Shown piece by piece: positions 1-6,174 of a stretch of 40,680 nucleotides of DNA. The translations under genes and the position numbers were made by a program. This DNA is from Candidatus Krumholzibacteriia bacterium (GTDB lineage Bacteria > Krumholzibacteriota > Krumholzibacteriia > LZORAL124-64-63), in NCBI GenBank assembly GCA_016744705.1, contig JADGDU010000032.1:1-40680 (forward strand), read 5' to 3'. The notes below the pieces were generated by a model. It did no database searches, was not told the origin of the DNA, and saw only the letters and a list, made by a program, of their open reading frames with translations. How positions within the stretch are numbered: position 1 is the first letter of the stretch; each line of letters opens with the position of its first letter.

Positions 1-196
1 CTGCCCTAACAATGTGCATCTCGACATGGCCAACAACTATTGGGGGACCGTGGAGCCAGATAGCATCGACGCCTGGATTCATGATCGCTATGACACTGAT
101 GAAGCTTGTTACTGGGTCGACTATGAGCCATTTCTGTCGGGGTCGACTCCCACCGAAACTCCAAGCCTTGAGGGCTTCAAAGCCATGTTCCGGTGA
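1..196 (+). CDS. Secreted right-handed beta-helix protein, C-terminal fragment
   Basis: Only the last ~65 residues lie in the window; the frame is open from base 2 to a stop at 194-196. The segment NNYWGT-x-EPDSIDAWI followed by a short Asp-rich stretch and YEPFL resembles the final coil and cap of parallel beta-helix (pectate-lyase-like, NosD-like) secreted proteins, where NNYWGT and a terminal 'DYEPFL' are common. It ends in SLEGFKAMFR, closely matched by the C-terminus of another secreted protein in this window (25596-26117). A strong intrinsic terminator follows at 265-290. The family is inferred from a short fragment; function and length are unknown. Confidence 0.6.
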   Translation, partial: CPNNVHLDMANNYWGTVEPDSIDAWIHDRYDTDEACYWVDYEPFLSGSTPTETPSLEGFKAMFR

Positions 197-450
197 CAGA
201 TTCTCTCTGAGAAAAAGTTCCCTTTTCCGTCCCACGTGCGGAGCCAAATTTTTTGGGTGAGAATGGCAGGCCGAGGGTCTGTCTTTTTTTGTGTCTACAA
301 GTTGTTGTGGAAAAGAGAAATGGCAAGAGCGTTCTACCAAAGCATCAAAAAACTTCTTACAAAGCCCGCACTTGAAATAACTGCCGCACCTCTGCTTTTA
401 TTCTCTCAAACCCCCAAATAGCAAGAAAATCAAGGTAATGCAACCACCAG
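197..450. other. Intergenic stretch without a convincing gene
   Basis: Apart from the terminator at 265-290, nothing coding is convincing. An open frame at 236-421 has no recognisable composition or clear ribosome binding site. The short direct repeat ATGCAACCA occurs twice, near 438 and near 480. Confidence 0.5.
265..290 (+). terminator. Intrinsic terminator after the beta-helix gene
   Basis: GGCAGGCC (265-272) pairs with GGTCTGTC (276-283) across a 3-nt loop, with two G-U pairs, and is followed by seven T (284-290). Confidence 0.75.
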
Positions 451-479
451 TTGACAATTTAATAAGTCTGATTGATAGC
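451..479 (+). promoter_or_regulatory. Candidate sigma-70-type promoter of the Xre gene
   Basis: A perfect -35 hexamer TTGACA (451-456) is followed after 17 nt by GATAGC (474-479), a weak -10. The position about 65-90 nt before the GTG start suits the downstream regulator. Confidence 0.45.
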
Positions 480-544
480 ATGCAACCAAGGAGATTGCTA
501 CATTCTTGCTAACAAAAATGCACCCGTTGAAAGGAAGGTCACTT

Positions 545-1519
545 GTGATTTTGGCAGACAAAATAATGAAGTTAAGAAAAAAAGCTGGATGGTCTCAAGA
601 AGATCTTGCCATGAAATTGGACGTATCGAGACAATCAGTCTCCAAGTGGGAGAGTGCTTCGAGTATTCCCGATCTGAACCGGATCATCAGCCTGTCGGAA
701 ATTTTCGGGGTATCAACAGATTACCTGCTGAAGGATGAAGTTGAGGTTGTCGAGACAGTGGGTATCGACACCGAACCGGGTGTTCGGAAGGTAAGCCTGG
801 TGGAGGCTACCCGATATGTGGACGATAAGCTCGAATCGGCCAGGATTACAGCCAGAGGGGTCTTTCTGATTATTTGTGGGCTCATGCCGCTGATGATCCT
901 CCTTGCCATGGCCACAGGGGAGGGCTTTCCCATAAACTCGGATATGGCGGCCGGAATCGGGATTCTGATACTACTGGTTACTGTTTCCATCTCCGTCGGT
1001 TTTTTCATCAAATCAGGTCAAATGGGCCAGGAAGCCGAACATATCGAGGATGGTGACTTTGACCTGGAATATGGCGTCCATGGTGTGTTCAAGGAAAAGC
1101 TGAGCAAATATTCATCCAAATATGTCACACAAACAGCATTGAGTGTGGCGCTATTCATTACCTGCCCTGTACCCCTGATCATCTCCGCTACTTTGGATAG
1201 CTCTGATTTCGTTATTCTCATGATGGTCGCGGTTCTGCTGTTCATGGTGGCTGTTGGCGTCTTTTTCATCATCCCGGTTGGTGCCAGGCATTCAGCATAT
1301 AAGTGCATTCTCCAGGAAGGGGAATACTCTGCGAACCAACGCAGTGAAAACAAACGTAGTGAAAAACTGGGTGCATTCTACTGGCCTCTGGTTGTGGCCA
1401 TCTACCTTGGCTGGAGCTTTTTCACCATGGATTGGGGCAGAACCTGGATAATTTGGCCCATTGCGGGGGTTGGATTTGCTGCCTTTGTCGGACTGATAGG
1501 TTTGTTCGACAAAGAATAA
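545..1519 (+). CDS. Xre-family regulator with multi-pass membrane C-terminus
   Basis: 324-residue protein. Residues ~7-60 form a Cro/CI-type helix-turn-helix (KIMKLRKKAGWSQEDLA, then VSRQSVSKWE), followed by the usual 'IPDLNRIISLSEIFGVSTDYLL' context of Xre regulators. A linker leads to about six hydrophobic helices. This N-terminal HTH plus membrane domain architecture is common in Firmicutes-type regulators thought to sense envelope or peptide signals; the signal here is unknown. The GTG at 545 was chosen because AAGGAAGG (531-538) sits 6 nt upstream and the HTH begins right after it; an upstream ATG at 506 lacks such a site. A perfect terminator follows at 1586-1633. Confidence 0.85.
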   Translation: MILADKIMKLRKKAGWSQEDLAMKLDVSRQSVSKWESASSIPDLNRIISLSEIFGVSTDYLLKDEVEVVETVGIDTEPGVRKVSLVEATRYVDDKLESARITARGVFLIICGLMPLMILLAMATGEGFPINSDMAAGIGILILLVTVSISVGFFIKSGQMGQEAEHIEDGDFDLEYGVHGVFKEKLSKYSSKYVTQTALSVALFITCPVPLIISATLDSSDFVILMMVAVLLFMVAVGVFFIIPVGARHSAYKCILQEGEYSANQRSENKRSEKLGAFYWPLVVAIYLGWSFFTMDWGRTWIIWPIAGVGFAAFVGLIGLFDKE

Positions 1520-1585
1520 GAACTCGTTTATCAGCACACTTCAAGCCCTGCTGCCTGCAATGTGTTCCTGTTCAGGCTGGTAATC

Positions 1586-1633
1586 ACCGGGAATGCTTTC
1601 CTCCGTGGCGGCGGCAAGCATTCCCGGTTTTTT
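1586..1633 (+). terminator. Strong intrinsic terminator after the Xre gene
   Basis: A perfect 13-bp stem (ACCGGGAATGCTT at 1586-1598 with AAGCATTCCCGGT at 1616-1628) has a 17-nt loop and is followed by a T-run. No T-run lies on the other strand, so it serves the rightward gene. Confidence 0.85.
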
Positions 1634-1642
1634 ATTGACCAA

Positions 1643-3052
1643 CTAGTCAACGGCCTTATCTACGCGGGAGTAGTCGTAGAGACCAACCTCGTCGAAGAGA
1701 ACGCGATCTTCGTAGTCATCAAACCAGATGGCATCGGGGTTGCGCCCCACGATACAGACCTTGCCCCGATCTGGAGCGTCTTGCGCACTGCGCAGGTTCT
1801 TGAAAATCAAGACTCCGTTTTCAGCGCCGGGAAGCCCGGGAATGGGCTCGTTGGTTACCGCTGCAACCTCTGTTTTCCCTTTGTAGTGCGTGATTGAAAG
1901 ACGGGCGTGGGCTTCCACTCCGGACAATCCTTTTTGCGACTCATTGAGGATGCGCCATGCCTCTTCAATGGGAATATTGAACGCGCGGTAGGCGATGATG
2001 TCGCGACCACAGAAGAAGTAGTGGTTGCCCACGCCGGCGCGGTACAGTTCGCGCTGCATGATGCGCAAGGCATCCGGGTCGTCGTTTACGTCTTTAATGA
2101 TTGGCGCCTGGTTTTCGACCTGCAACCAGCCTCGCGATACAACGCCGTCCATGGCTTTTTTGGCATCGGGGTGCCATTGGGGTGTTCCGTTGTCATTGGT
2201 CAGGTACTGCCCGCCATCTCCTTTGAGAAGGAATTCGTCAGGATGATTGAAGTGAACCATGAGGCGGAAGCCAACATTTGGCCACGTTTCGTGAAAGCGG
2301 TCCAGCATGTCGAGGAATGCAGAATCAAAACGTTTGGGGTAGAAAGCCATTTCCTTGGTGCCCAAGCGGATAGTCTCCACGCCAGCCTCGGCTAACGCTG
2401 CAAACCAGGACGCAATCTTGCTGTTGGTCATGACCATGGGGTCGCCGCCCGACAGCAGGACCTCGCGCAGCTTTTCGCGGCCAGTGTCCGGGTGCCGTCC
2501 ACCGTTATTTGCTACGATTTCGTTGTGGGACTTGACGTATTCCGAAATCTCGGAAATTTTGGCCAGTCCTTTCTTGGCTACTGTGCCATCCTGCCGTTCC
2601 ACTTCCTTACGGGCAATAAGCTCTTCGCGGTAACAGAAACGGCAGTGTGCCGAGCAGGTGGCGGCCACATACATCAGGCCCATTTCGTACTTGTGCAGCA
2701 GCCCTTCCACGGGACTGTAATCCATCTGGTAGCCTGGATCTTCAGAGCCCTCGAGACTGACAGTTTCGTCTGGACTGGCTTTGACGATTCGCTGGAGCAA
2801 CGGGCTGCGTTTGGCCAATTCGAAATAGTGACGGGTCATTTTCACAGGCATTCGTATTTCCACGTCTCGGTCCGAGCCCTTGAGTTCAGTGAGCGCGGCA
2901 ATTTCGCTTTCCGTATAGAAGCATTGCACGTCTTCCGGCGCGCTTTCAGAGAGAAATGGGCCCAGACCGGAGATTAGCTGGCGGTCGTGTTTGGGCGACT
3001 CGACGGTGTCGAGGAAGGTTTGTTCTTTCGCTGAAGGTATGTACTGAGACAT
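1643..3052 (-). CDS. KamA-family radical SAM PLP aminomutase homologue
   Basis: 469 residues. The radical-SAM cluster motif CxxxCxxC is at C133/C137/C140 (CSAHCRFC), followed by the SAM-binding LLSGGDP. K393 in YKGKTEV aligns with the PLP lysine (K337) of Clostridium lysine 2,3-aminomutase. Where that enzyme has D293 and D330 holding the lysine side-chain ammonium, this protein has Gly349 (followed by Arg350) and Ser386, so lysine is probably not the substrate. The start is the ATG at 3052, with AAGGGG about 12 nt upstream; an ATG 14 codons earlier is less likely. It is divergent from an RpiR-type regulator, suggesting control by that protein. The substrate is unknown; naming it lysine 2,3-aminomutase would be an over-call. 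Confidence 0.85.
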   Translation of the reverse strand: MSQYIPSAKEQTFLDTVESPKHDRQLISGLGPFLSESAPEDVQCFYTESEIAALTELKGSDRDVEIRMPVKMTRHYFELAKRSPLLQRIVKASPDETVSLEGSEDPGYQMDYSPVEGLLHKYEMGLMYVAATCSAHCRFCYREELIARKEVERQDGTVAKKGLAKISEISEYVKSHNEIVANNGGRHPDTGREKLREVLLSGGDPMVMTNSKIASWFAALAEAGVETIRLGTKEMAFYPKRFDSAFLDMLDRFHETWPNVGFRLMVHFNHPDEFLLKGDGGQYLTNDNGTPQWHPDAKKAMDGVVSRGWLQVENQAPIIKDVNDDPDALRIMQRELYRAGVGNHYFFCGRDIIAYRAFNIPIEEAWRILNESQKGLSGVEAHARLSITHYKGKTEVAAVTNEPIPGLPGAENGVLIFKNLRSAQDAPDRGKVCIVGRNPDAIWFDDYEDRVLFDEVGLYDYSRVDKAVD

Positions 3053-3115
3053 GGCGGGTTTTTCCCCTTCGGAACCTGGTGTTTTGTGAAACAAATTGGA
3101 TTTTTTGTCCAGTTG

Positions 3116-3135
3116 AGTGTAACGTAATGTACACT
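3116..3135. promoter_or_regulatory. Inverted repeat, candidate operator between kamA-like and rpiR-like genes
   Basis: AGTGTA (3116-3121) and TACACT (3130-3135) form a perfect 6-bp inverted repeat with an 8-nt spacer. It lies in the divergent intergenic region immediately before the regulator's start. RpiR-type proteins bind such dyads, so autoregulation plus control of the KamA-like gene is a natural inference. Confidence 0.45.
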
Positions 3136-3969
3136 ATGATGAACAAAACGACAAGTCAACTCATCGGCACTGTCAGTGACCGCCTCACCAGGACTGAGCG
3201 CCGTATTGCCCAGGCCGTCCTTGAAGAGCCCACATTGCTGGCTTTCGGGACAGTCTCAGCCCTGGCTGAGCACGTGGGGACAAGCCGCCCTTCTATTGTC
3301 CGTTTCGCTGCCAAGCTTGGTTTTAAAGGCTATAGAGAGCTTCAAGCCCATGTGCGGCAGGGGCTTTCTGACCACCTGTCGCGACCTGCCGATCGAATAC
3401 GTTCTGAGTACAACGTTGCTGAAGCTGGGCGATCAGAGCTCGTGGCTGCTTTGGAGTCGGTTTTTGATGTTGTGGAGCAGGGGCGTTTCCGGGAGTTTTC
3501 AAAGCATATTGTTGGTGCCAATCGTGTCTGGGTCGCTACGGGGGAGAGTTCCCGCGCCGGCGGTTACGCCCTGCACAGTGGTCTGTCTATGGTGCGTGAA
3601 AATGTGCATCTCATCGGGGAAAACAGCATTGCCAACGACCTGACTGATGCCGGGCCTGCCGATGTCGGCATCGTCTTTGATTTTCAGCGCTACCGACGGG
3701 CGACCGTTCTGTCGGCTAAAACGCTGGCCTCGCTGGGGGCAACAGTCCTGGCGATTACAGACGGTCCACTGTCCCCGCTGGCCTCAATGACGGAGCACTG
3801 GTGTCAGGTTTCCGTCCCAGCCGTGGGTCCGTTCGACAGTTCCGTGCCGGCAGTGACTGCAGCGGAGTTGCTCGTGTCTCAGGTAGCGCAGGACTTAAAG
3901 GACAGCGCTCGTCGCCGGATCGATCGCATTGAGTCGCTGTGGGATGCCACGAGCACATTTTATCCCTGA
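3136..3969 (+). CDS. MurR/RpiR-family transcriptional regulator
   Basis: 277 residues. An N-terminal HTH_6 domain (~1-75; LTRTERRIAQAVLEEP then SALAEHVGTSRPSIVRFAAKLGFKGY) is followed by a SIS-type sugar/phosphate-binding domain (~110-260; VWVATGESSRAGGYALH, then ATVLAITDGPLSPLA). The family usually senses phosphosugars, but several members control amino-acid catabolism. The divergent KamA-like gene is the likely target. The start is ambiguous among in-frame ATGs at 3127, 3136 and 3139, none with a clear Shine-Dalgarno sequence; 3136 was chosen because the inverted repeat ends just before it. Confidence 0.85.
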   Translation: MMNKTTSQLIGTVSDRLTRTERRIAQAVLEEPTLLAFGTVSALAEHVGTSRPSIVRFAAKLGFKGYRELQAHVRQGLSDHLSRPADRIRSEYNVAEAGRSELVAALESVFDVVEQGRFREFSKHIVGANRVWVATGESSRAGGYALHSGLSMVRENVHLIGENSIANDLTDAGPADVGIVFDFQRYRRATVLSAKTLASLGATVLAITDGPLSPLASMTEHWCQVSVPAVGPFDSSVPAVTAAELLVSQVAQDLKDSARRRIDRIESLWDATSTFYP

Positions 3970-3975
3970 TAGTGT

Positions 3976-4030
3976 TCTGTACTTGCCTGCCAATTTCCGA
4001 CCTCTCGAAAGGGCTTCTGTTGTGTAGCCA
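3976..4030 (+). repeat. Dispersed intergenic repeat, copy A
   Basis: Best-preserved copy of a family seen in five gaps. It contains GTACTTGCCTGCC, then AATTTCCGAC, CTCTCGAAAGGGCT and TTGTGTAGCC. Positions 3992-4029 match 16566-16603 at 31 of 38 bases, and 3977-3991 are identical to 5870-5884. Confidence 0.65.
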
Positions 4031-4178
4031 GGAGGTGTTGGAATGAGCACTCCCCGTCGTCGTTTTTCTCGTAAGCTCCAATTGGAAACAGATCGCCAAG
4101 TCCTGACAACACCACAAACACAAACAGGGTTTTGAAACCTTTGCTCATTGACCCATGGGGAATAAATTGCCGTCTGGT

Positions 4179-4195
4179 CGGAATAAATTTTATCC
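4179..4195. repeat. Short repeated element, copy 1
   Basis: A 17-nt stretch CGGAATAAATTTTATCC recurs with one mismatch at 8686-8702. A partial third copy (GGGAATAAATTGCC) lies just upstream near 4159. Origin unknown; possibly a relic of a REP-like element. Confidence 0.4.
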
Positions 4196-4264
4196 AAAGT
4201 GCATTTCAAACTCTTATTTTCTTGGGTTTCCTGCCTTTTCTTGAAAGTTGACAATCGAATTCGG

Positions 4265-4281
4265 TTGGCACGCCTTTCGCT
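4265..4281 (+). promoter_or_regulatory. Candidate sigma-54 (-24/-12) promoter
   Basis: TTGGCACGCCTTTCGCT matches the sigma-54 consensus (YTGGCACG-N4-TTGCW) at all informative positions but two. GG and GC are separated by exactly 10 nt. Transcription would begin near 4292, about 40 nt before the YbjN-like start codon. No enhancer-binding protein gene is visible in the window. Confidence 0.55.
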
Positions 4282-4333
4282 CCTCTCTGGAAATCGCCAA
4301 ATGAGCTATTTTCCGACTTCGAAAGGCAAAAAA

Positions 4334-4747
4334 ATGTCTGACAACTTTATTACAGCTGAAAATCTATCCGTGGAACTGTTGAAAGAAGTATTTGAAGCGG
4401 CATATATCGAAACCAGCGTGGACGATGATGGGGATTTGCTGGTTCAAGAAGCCTGCAAGGTCTTCGTCAGGCCCGACCTGGACCGCAAGAACAACATCCG
4501 ATTTTTCACTCTGTTTAGTTTCAACGGAAATGCCGGCACCATGGACCAGTTGGTCTGCGCCAACAAGATCAATAGTGAATACCTGATGGTGACAGCTTGT
4601 GTCACTGAGGTCGGCGGACTCATGTTCCGCTACGACTTGGCTATGGAAGACGGGATTTCCAAAAAGGGCCTGGTTCTGGCTCTCAAACGCTTTGCTTCGA
4701 TTCCCCATGCGGCGGCGGGGGATCATGGAGAAGGGTTGCTGGACTAA
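4334..4747 (+). CDS. YbjN-domain-like small acidic protein
   Basis: 137 residues, strongly acidic. The pattern DDDGDLLVQEACKVFVRPD followed by RFFTLFSFN and a C-terminal segment with hydrophobic strands resembles the YbjN / type III secretion chaperone-like fold. The start at 4334 (MSDNF) has only a weak AAAGG upstream; an in-frame ATG at 4199 would add 45 unlikely residues and would swallow the sigma-54-like promoter. A strong terminator follows at 4798-4828, so it is probably monocistronic. Function unknown; family assignment moderate. Confidence 0.6.
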   Translation: MSDNFITAENLSVELLKEVFEAAYIETSVDDDGDLLVQEACKVFVRPDLDRKNNIRFFTLFSFNGNAGTMDQLVCANKINSEYLMVTACVTEVGGLMFRYDLAMEDGISKKGLVLALKRFASIPHAAAGDHGEGLLD

Positions 4748-4797
4748 ATATTCTGGATGGAAGATGATCATGTGATTCAAGCATTCAAATTTGATGG

Positions 4798-4828
4798 CCC
4801 CGCTGCTCTTTGAGTGGCGGGGTTTTTT
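4798..4828 (+). terminator. Terminator, family 1 copy (after YbjN-like gene)
   Basis: CCCCGCTGCTC (4798-4808), loop TTT, GAGTGGCGGGG (4812-4822), then six T. The same sequence recurs at 5968-5996 and 33117-33146. Confidence 0.85.
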
Positions 4829-4939
4829 CAAGTCTGGATACTCTGTTTTTGGTATTTGGAATTATTGCGCCTTGGACTACCTTAGCCCGATTGGGAGGGT
4901 TTCAGCAATTTCCTTCCTCCCCATCCCCGGAGGTTTACC

Positions 4940-5833
4940 ATGGCTTTAGTTCCCCGCCATCTGTTTACAAGTGCGCCGATTCTATCTCGCGAATGGCTCA
5001 TCAACCATAGCTGGGTTGTGGCAGGTTCAGTTTTGATGGCTGCCGGCTACAACCTGTTCATCATCCCGCATGATGTGGTGCCAGGGGGTATCATTGGCCT
5101 CAGTATGCTGATCAACCATCTGATTGGATGGCCCATCGGTTTGATGGCCATGGTGATCAATATTCCCATTCTGGTGGTGGCCTCGCGCATTATGGGCCCG
5201 GGATATGGGGTTAAGACGGCGGTGGCTATGGCGGTCAGCAGCCTTTGCATCGATCTCATGGCCTCCTGGCGTGGCATTGAACCCGTGGTGCCGGACATCC
5301 TGATTTCCACGGTTTTTGGTGGCGTGGTTATTGGCGTTGGTGTGGCTATGATCATTCGAGGTAAAGCCAATGCCGGGGGCACTTCCCTGGTTGGCCAACT
5401 CATTTCCCGTATCACCAAAGTTTCTACCGGTCAGTGCATGCTGTATGTCGATGGGGTTATCGTGCTGGCCAGTGTGGTTATCTTCAAAAACCTTGAAGCA
5501 GCTCCTTACGCCATCATCGGTATTTTCTCAATTTCCCGATCGCTGGATGCTGTGCTACACGGTCTTGAAGCCAGCAAAGCCATGATGATTATCAGCAAAC
5601 ACCACGAAGAAGTCCGCCAGATTATTATTGAGGGTTTGCACCGTGGTGGAACCGTGTTAGAAGGTCACGGTCTTTACATGGACAAGGAAGAGCGGCAGGT
5701 TGTTTTTACTGCATTGACCCGTCGGGAGGCGGTGGTTCTTCAGAAGAAAATAAGAATCCTCGACCCCGATGCTTTCTGCATAGTTTTTGATACCAGTGAG
5801 GTGCTGGGGTCAGGATTCAAGCCTTGGAATTGA
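4940..5833 (+). CDS. YitT-family membrane protein (DUF161/DUF2179)
   Basis: 297 residues. There are five to six hydrophobic segments in the first ~205 residues, with the family signature NLFIIPHDVVPGGIIGLS and the VFGGVVIGVGVAMIIRGKANAGGTSL block. A soluble DUF2179 domain follows (~215-290; 'KAMMIISKHHEEVRQIIIEGLHRGGT'). YitT proteins are widespread inner-membrane proteins of unsettled function. GGAGG (4929-4933) lies 6 nt before the ATG. The length is typical. A repeat copy and a terminator follow. Confidence 0.9.
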   Translation: MALVPRHLFTSAPILSREWLINHSWVVAGSVLMAAGYNLFIIPHDVVPGGIIGLSMLINHLIGWPIGLMAMVINIPILVVASRIMGPGYGVKTAVAMAVSSLCIDLMASWRGIEPVVPDILISTVFGGVVIGVGVAMIIRGKANAGGTSLVGQLISRITKVSTGQCMLYVDGVIVLASVVIFKNLEAAPYAIIGIFSISRSLDAVLHGLEASKAMMIISKHHEEVRQIIIEGLHRGGTVLEGHGLYMDKEERQVVFTALTRREAVVLQKKIRILDPDAFCIVFDTSEVLGSGFKPWN

Positions 5834-5865
5834 AAGTTATGGGCATCAATTTTCTGTTCGAAAAG

Positions 5866-5920
5866 AGGACTGTACTTGCCTGCCTTTTCCGACATTTTGA
5901 ATGTGTAACCACGTGGCGGC
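5866..5920 (+). repeat. Dispersed intergenic repeat, copy B
   Basis: Shares CTGTACTTGCCTGCC (5870-5884) exactly with copy A, then TTTTCCGAC and ATGTGTAACCA. The middle of the element is diverged or deleted. Confidence 0.55.
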
Positions 5921-5927
5921 GGCGGCC

Positions 5928-5946
5928 GTTGATCGGTTAGATCAAC
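5928..5946. repeat. Inverted repeat GTTGAT-N7-ATCAAC
   Basis: Perfect 6-bp arms (5928-5933 and 5941-5946) lie between repeat copy B and the terminator. Role unknown; the spacer is too long for an FNR box. Confidence 0.35.
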
Positions 5947-5965
5947 CCTTTGGTTGAAATATATG

Positions 5966-5996
5966 AACCCGTTGCTCTTTGAGTGGCGGGTTTTTT
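5966..5996 (+). terminator. Terminator, family 1 copy (after yitT-like gene)
   Basis: AACCCGTTGCTC (5966-5977), loop TTT, GAGTGGCGGGTT (5981-5992) forms a 12-bp stem with G-U pairs, followed by a T-run. Nearly identical to 4798-4828. Confidence 0.85.
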
Positions 5997-6064
5997 ATGT
6001 TTTTACCACACATTGAAGGCGGAACGGGCAAGCTGCAAAAGATCTGAATTGGTGGACCGGTTCG

Positions 6065-6073
6065 TGGTATAAT
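6065..6073 (+). promoter_or_regulatory. Extended -10 promoter element
   Basis: TGGTATAAT contains a perfect TATAAT preceded by the TGn extension. No good -35 is seen. It lies ~100 nt before the secreted-protein start. Confidence 0.5.
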
Positions 6074-6174
6074 CCAAAGTGGCTTCACTTGAGCCTGGGT
6101 TATATGATCCCAAACGAGCACGGGCAAAATCATTTTGGGATTTTGATTAAACCCATTTTTAAAAGGGGATTTCC

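Noticed and set aside
236..421. Possible 61-residue gene
   Set aside because: No ribosome site, it spans the terminator at 265-290, and the composition does not look like a protein.
1545..1575. Another repeat copy near TGCCTGCAATGTGTTCC
   Set aside because: Similarity is short and out of order relative to the consensus blocks.
1643..3052. Annotation as lysine 2,3-aminomutase
   Set aside because: Both lysine side-chain-binding aspartates are replaced by other residues, so only the broader KamA family is supported.
4225..4255. Sixth copy of the dispersed repeat (CCTGCCTTTTCTTGAAAG)
   Set aside because: It resembles copy B over too few bases and lacks the other blocks.
5928..5946. GTTGAT...ATCAAC as an FNR box
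   Set aside because: The spacer gives 7 nt between TTGAT-type half sites rather than 4, so it does not fit the FNR consensus; kept only as an inverted repeat.
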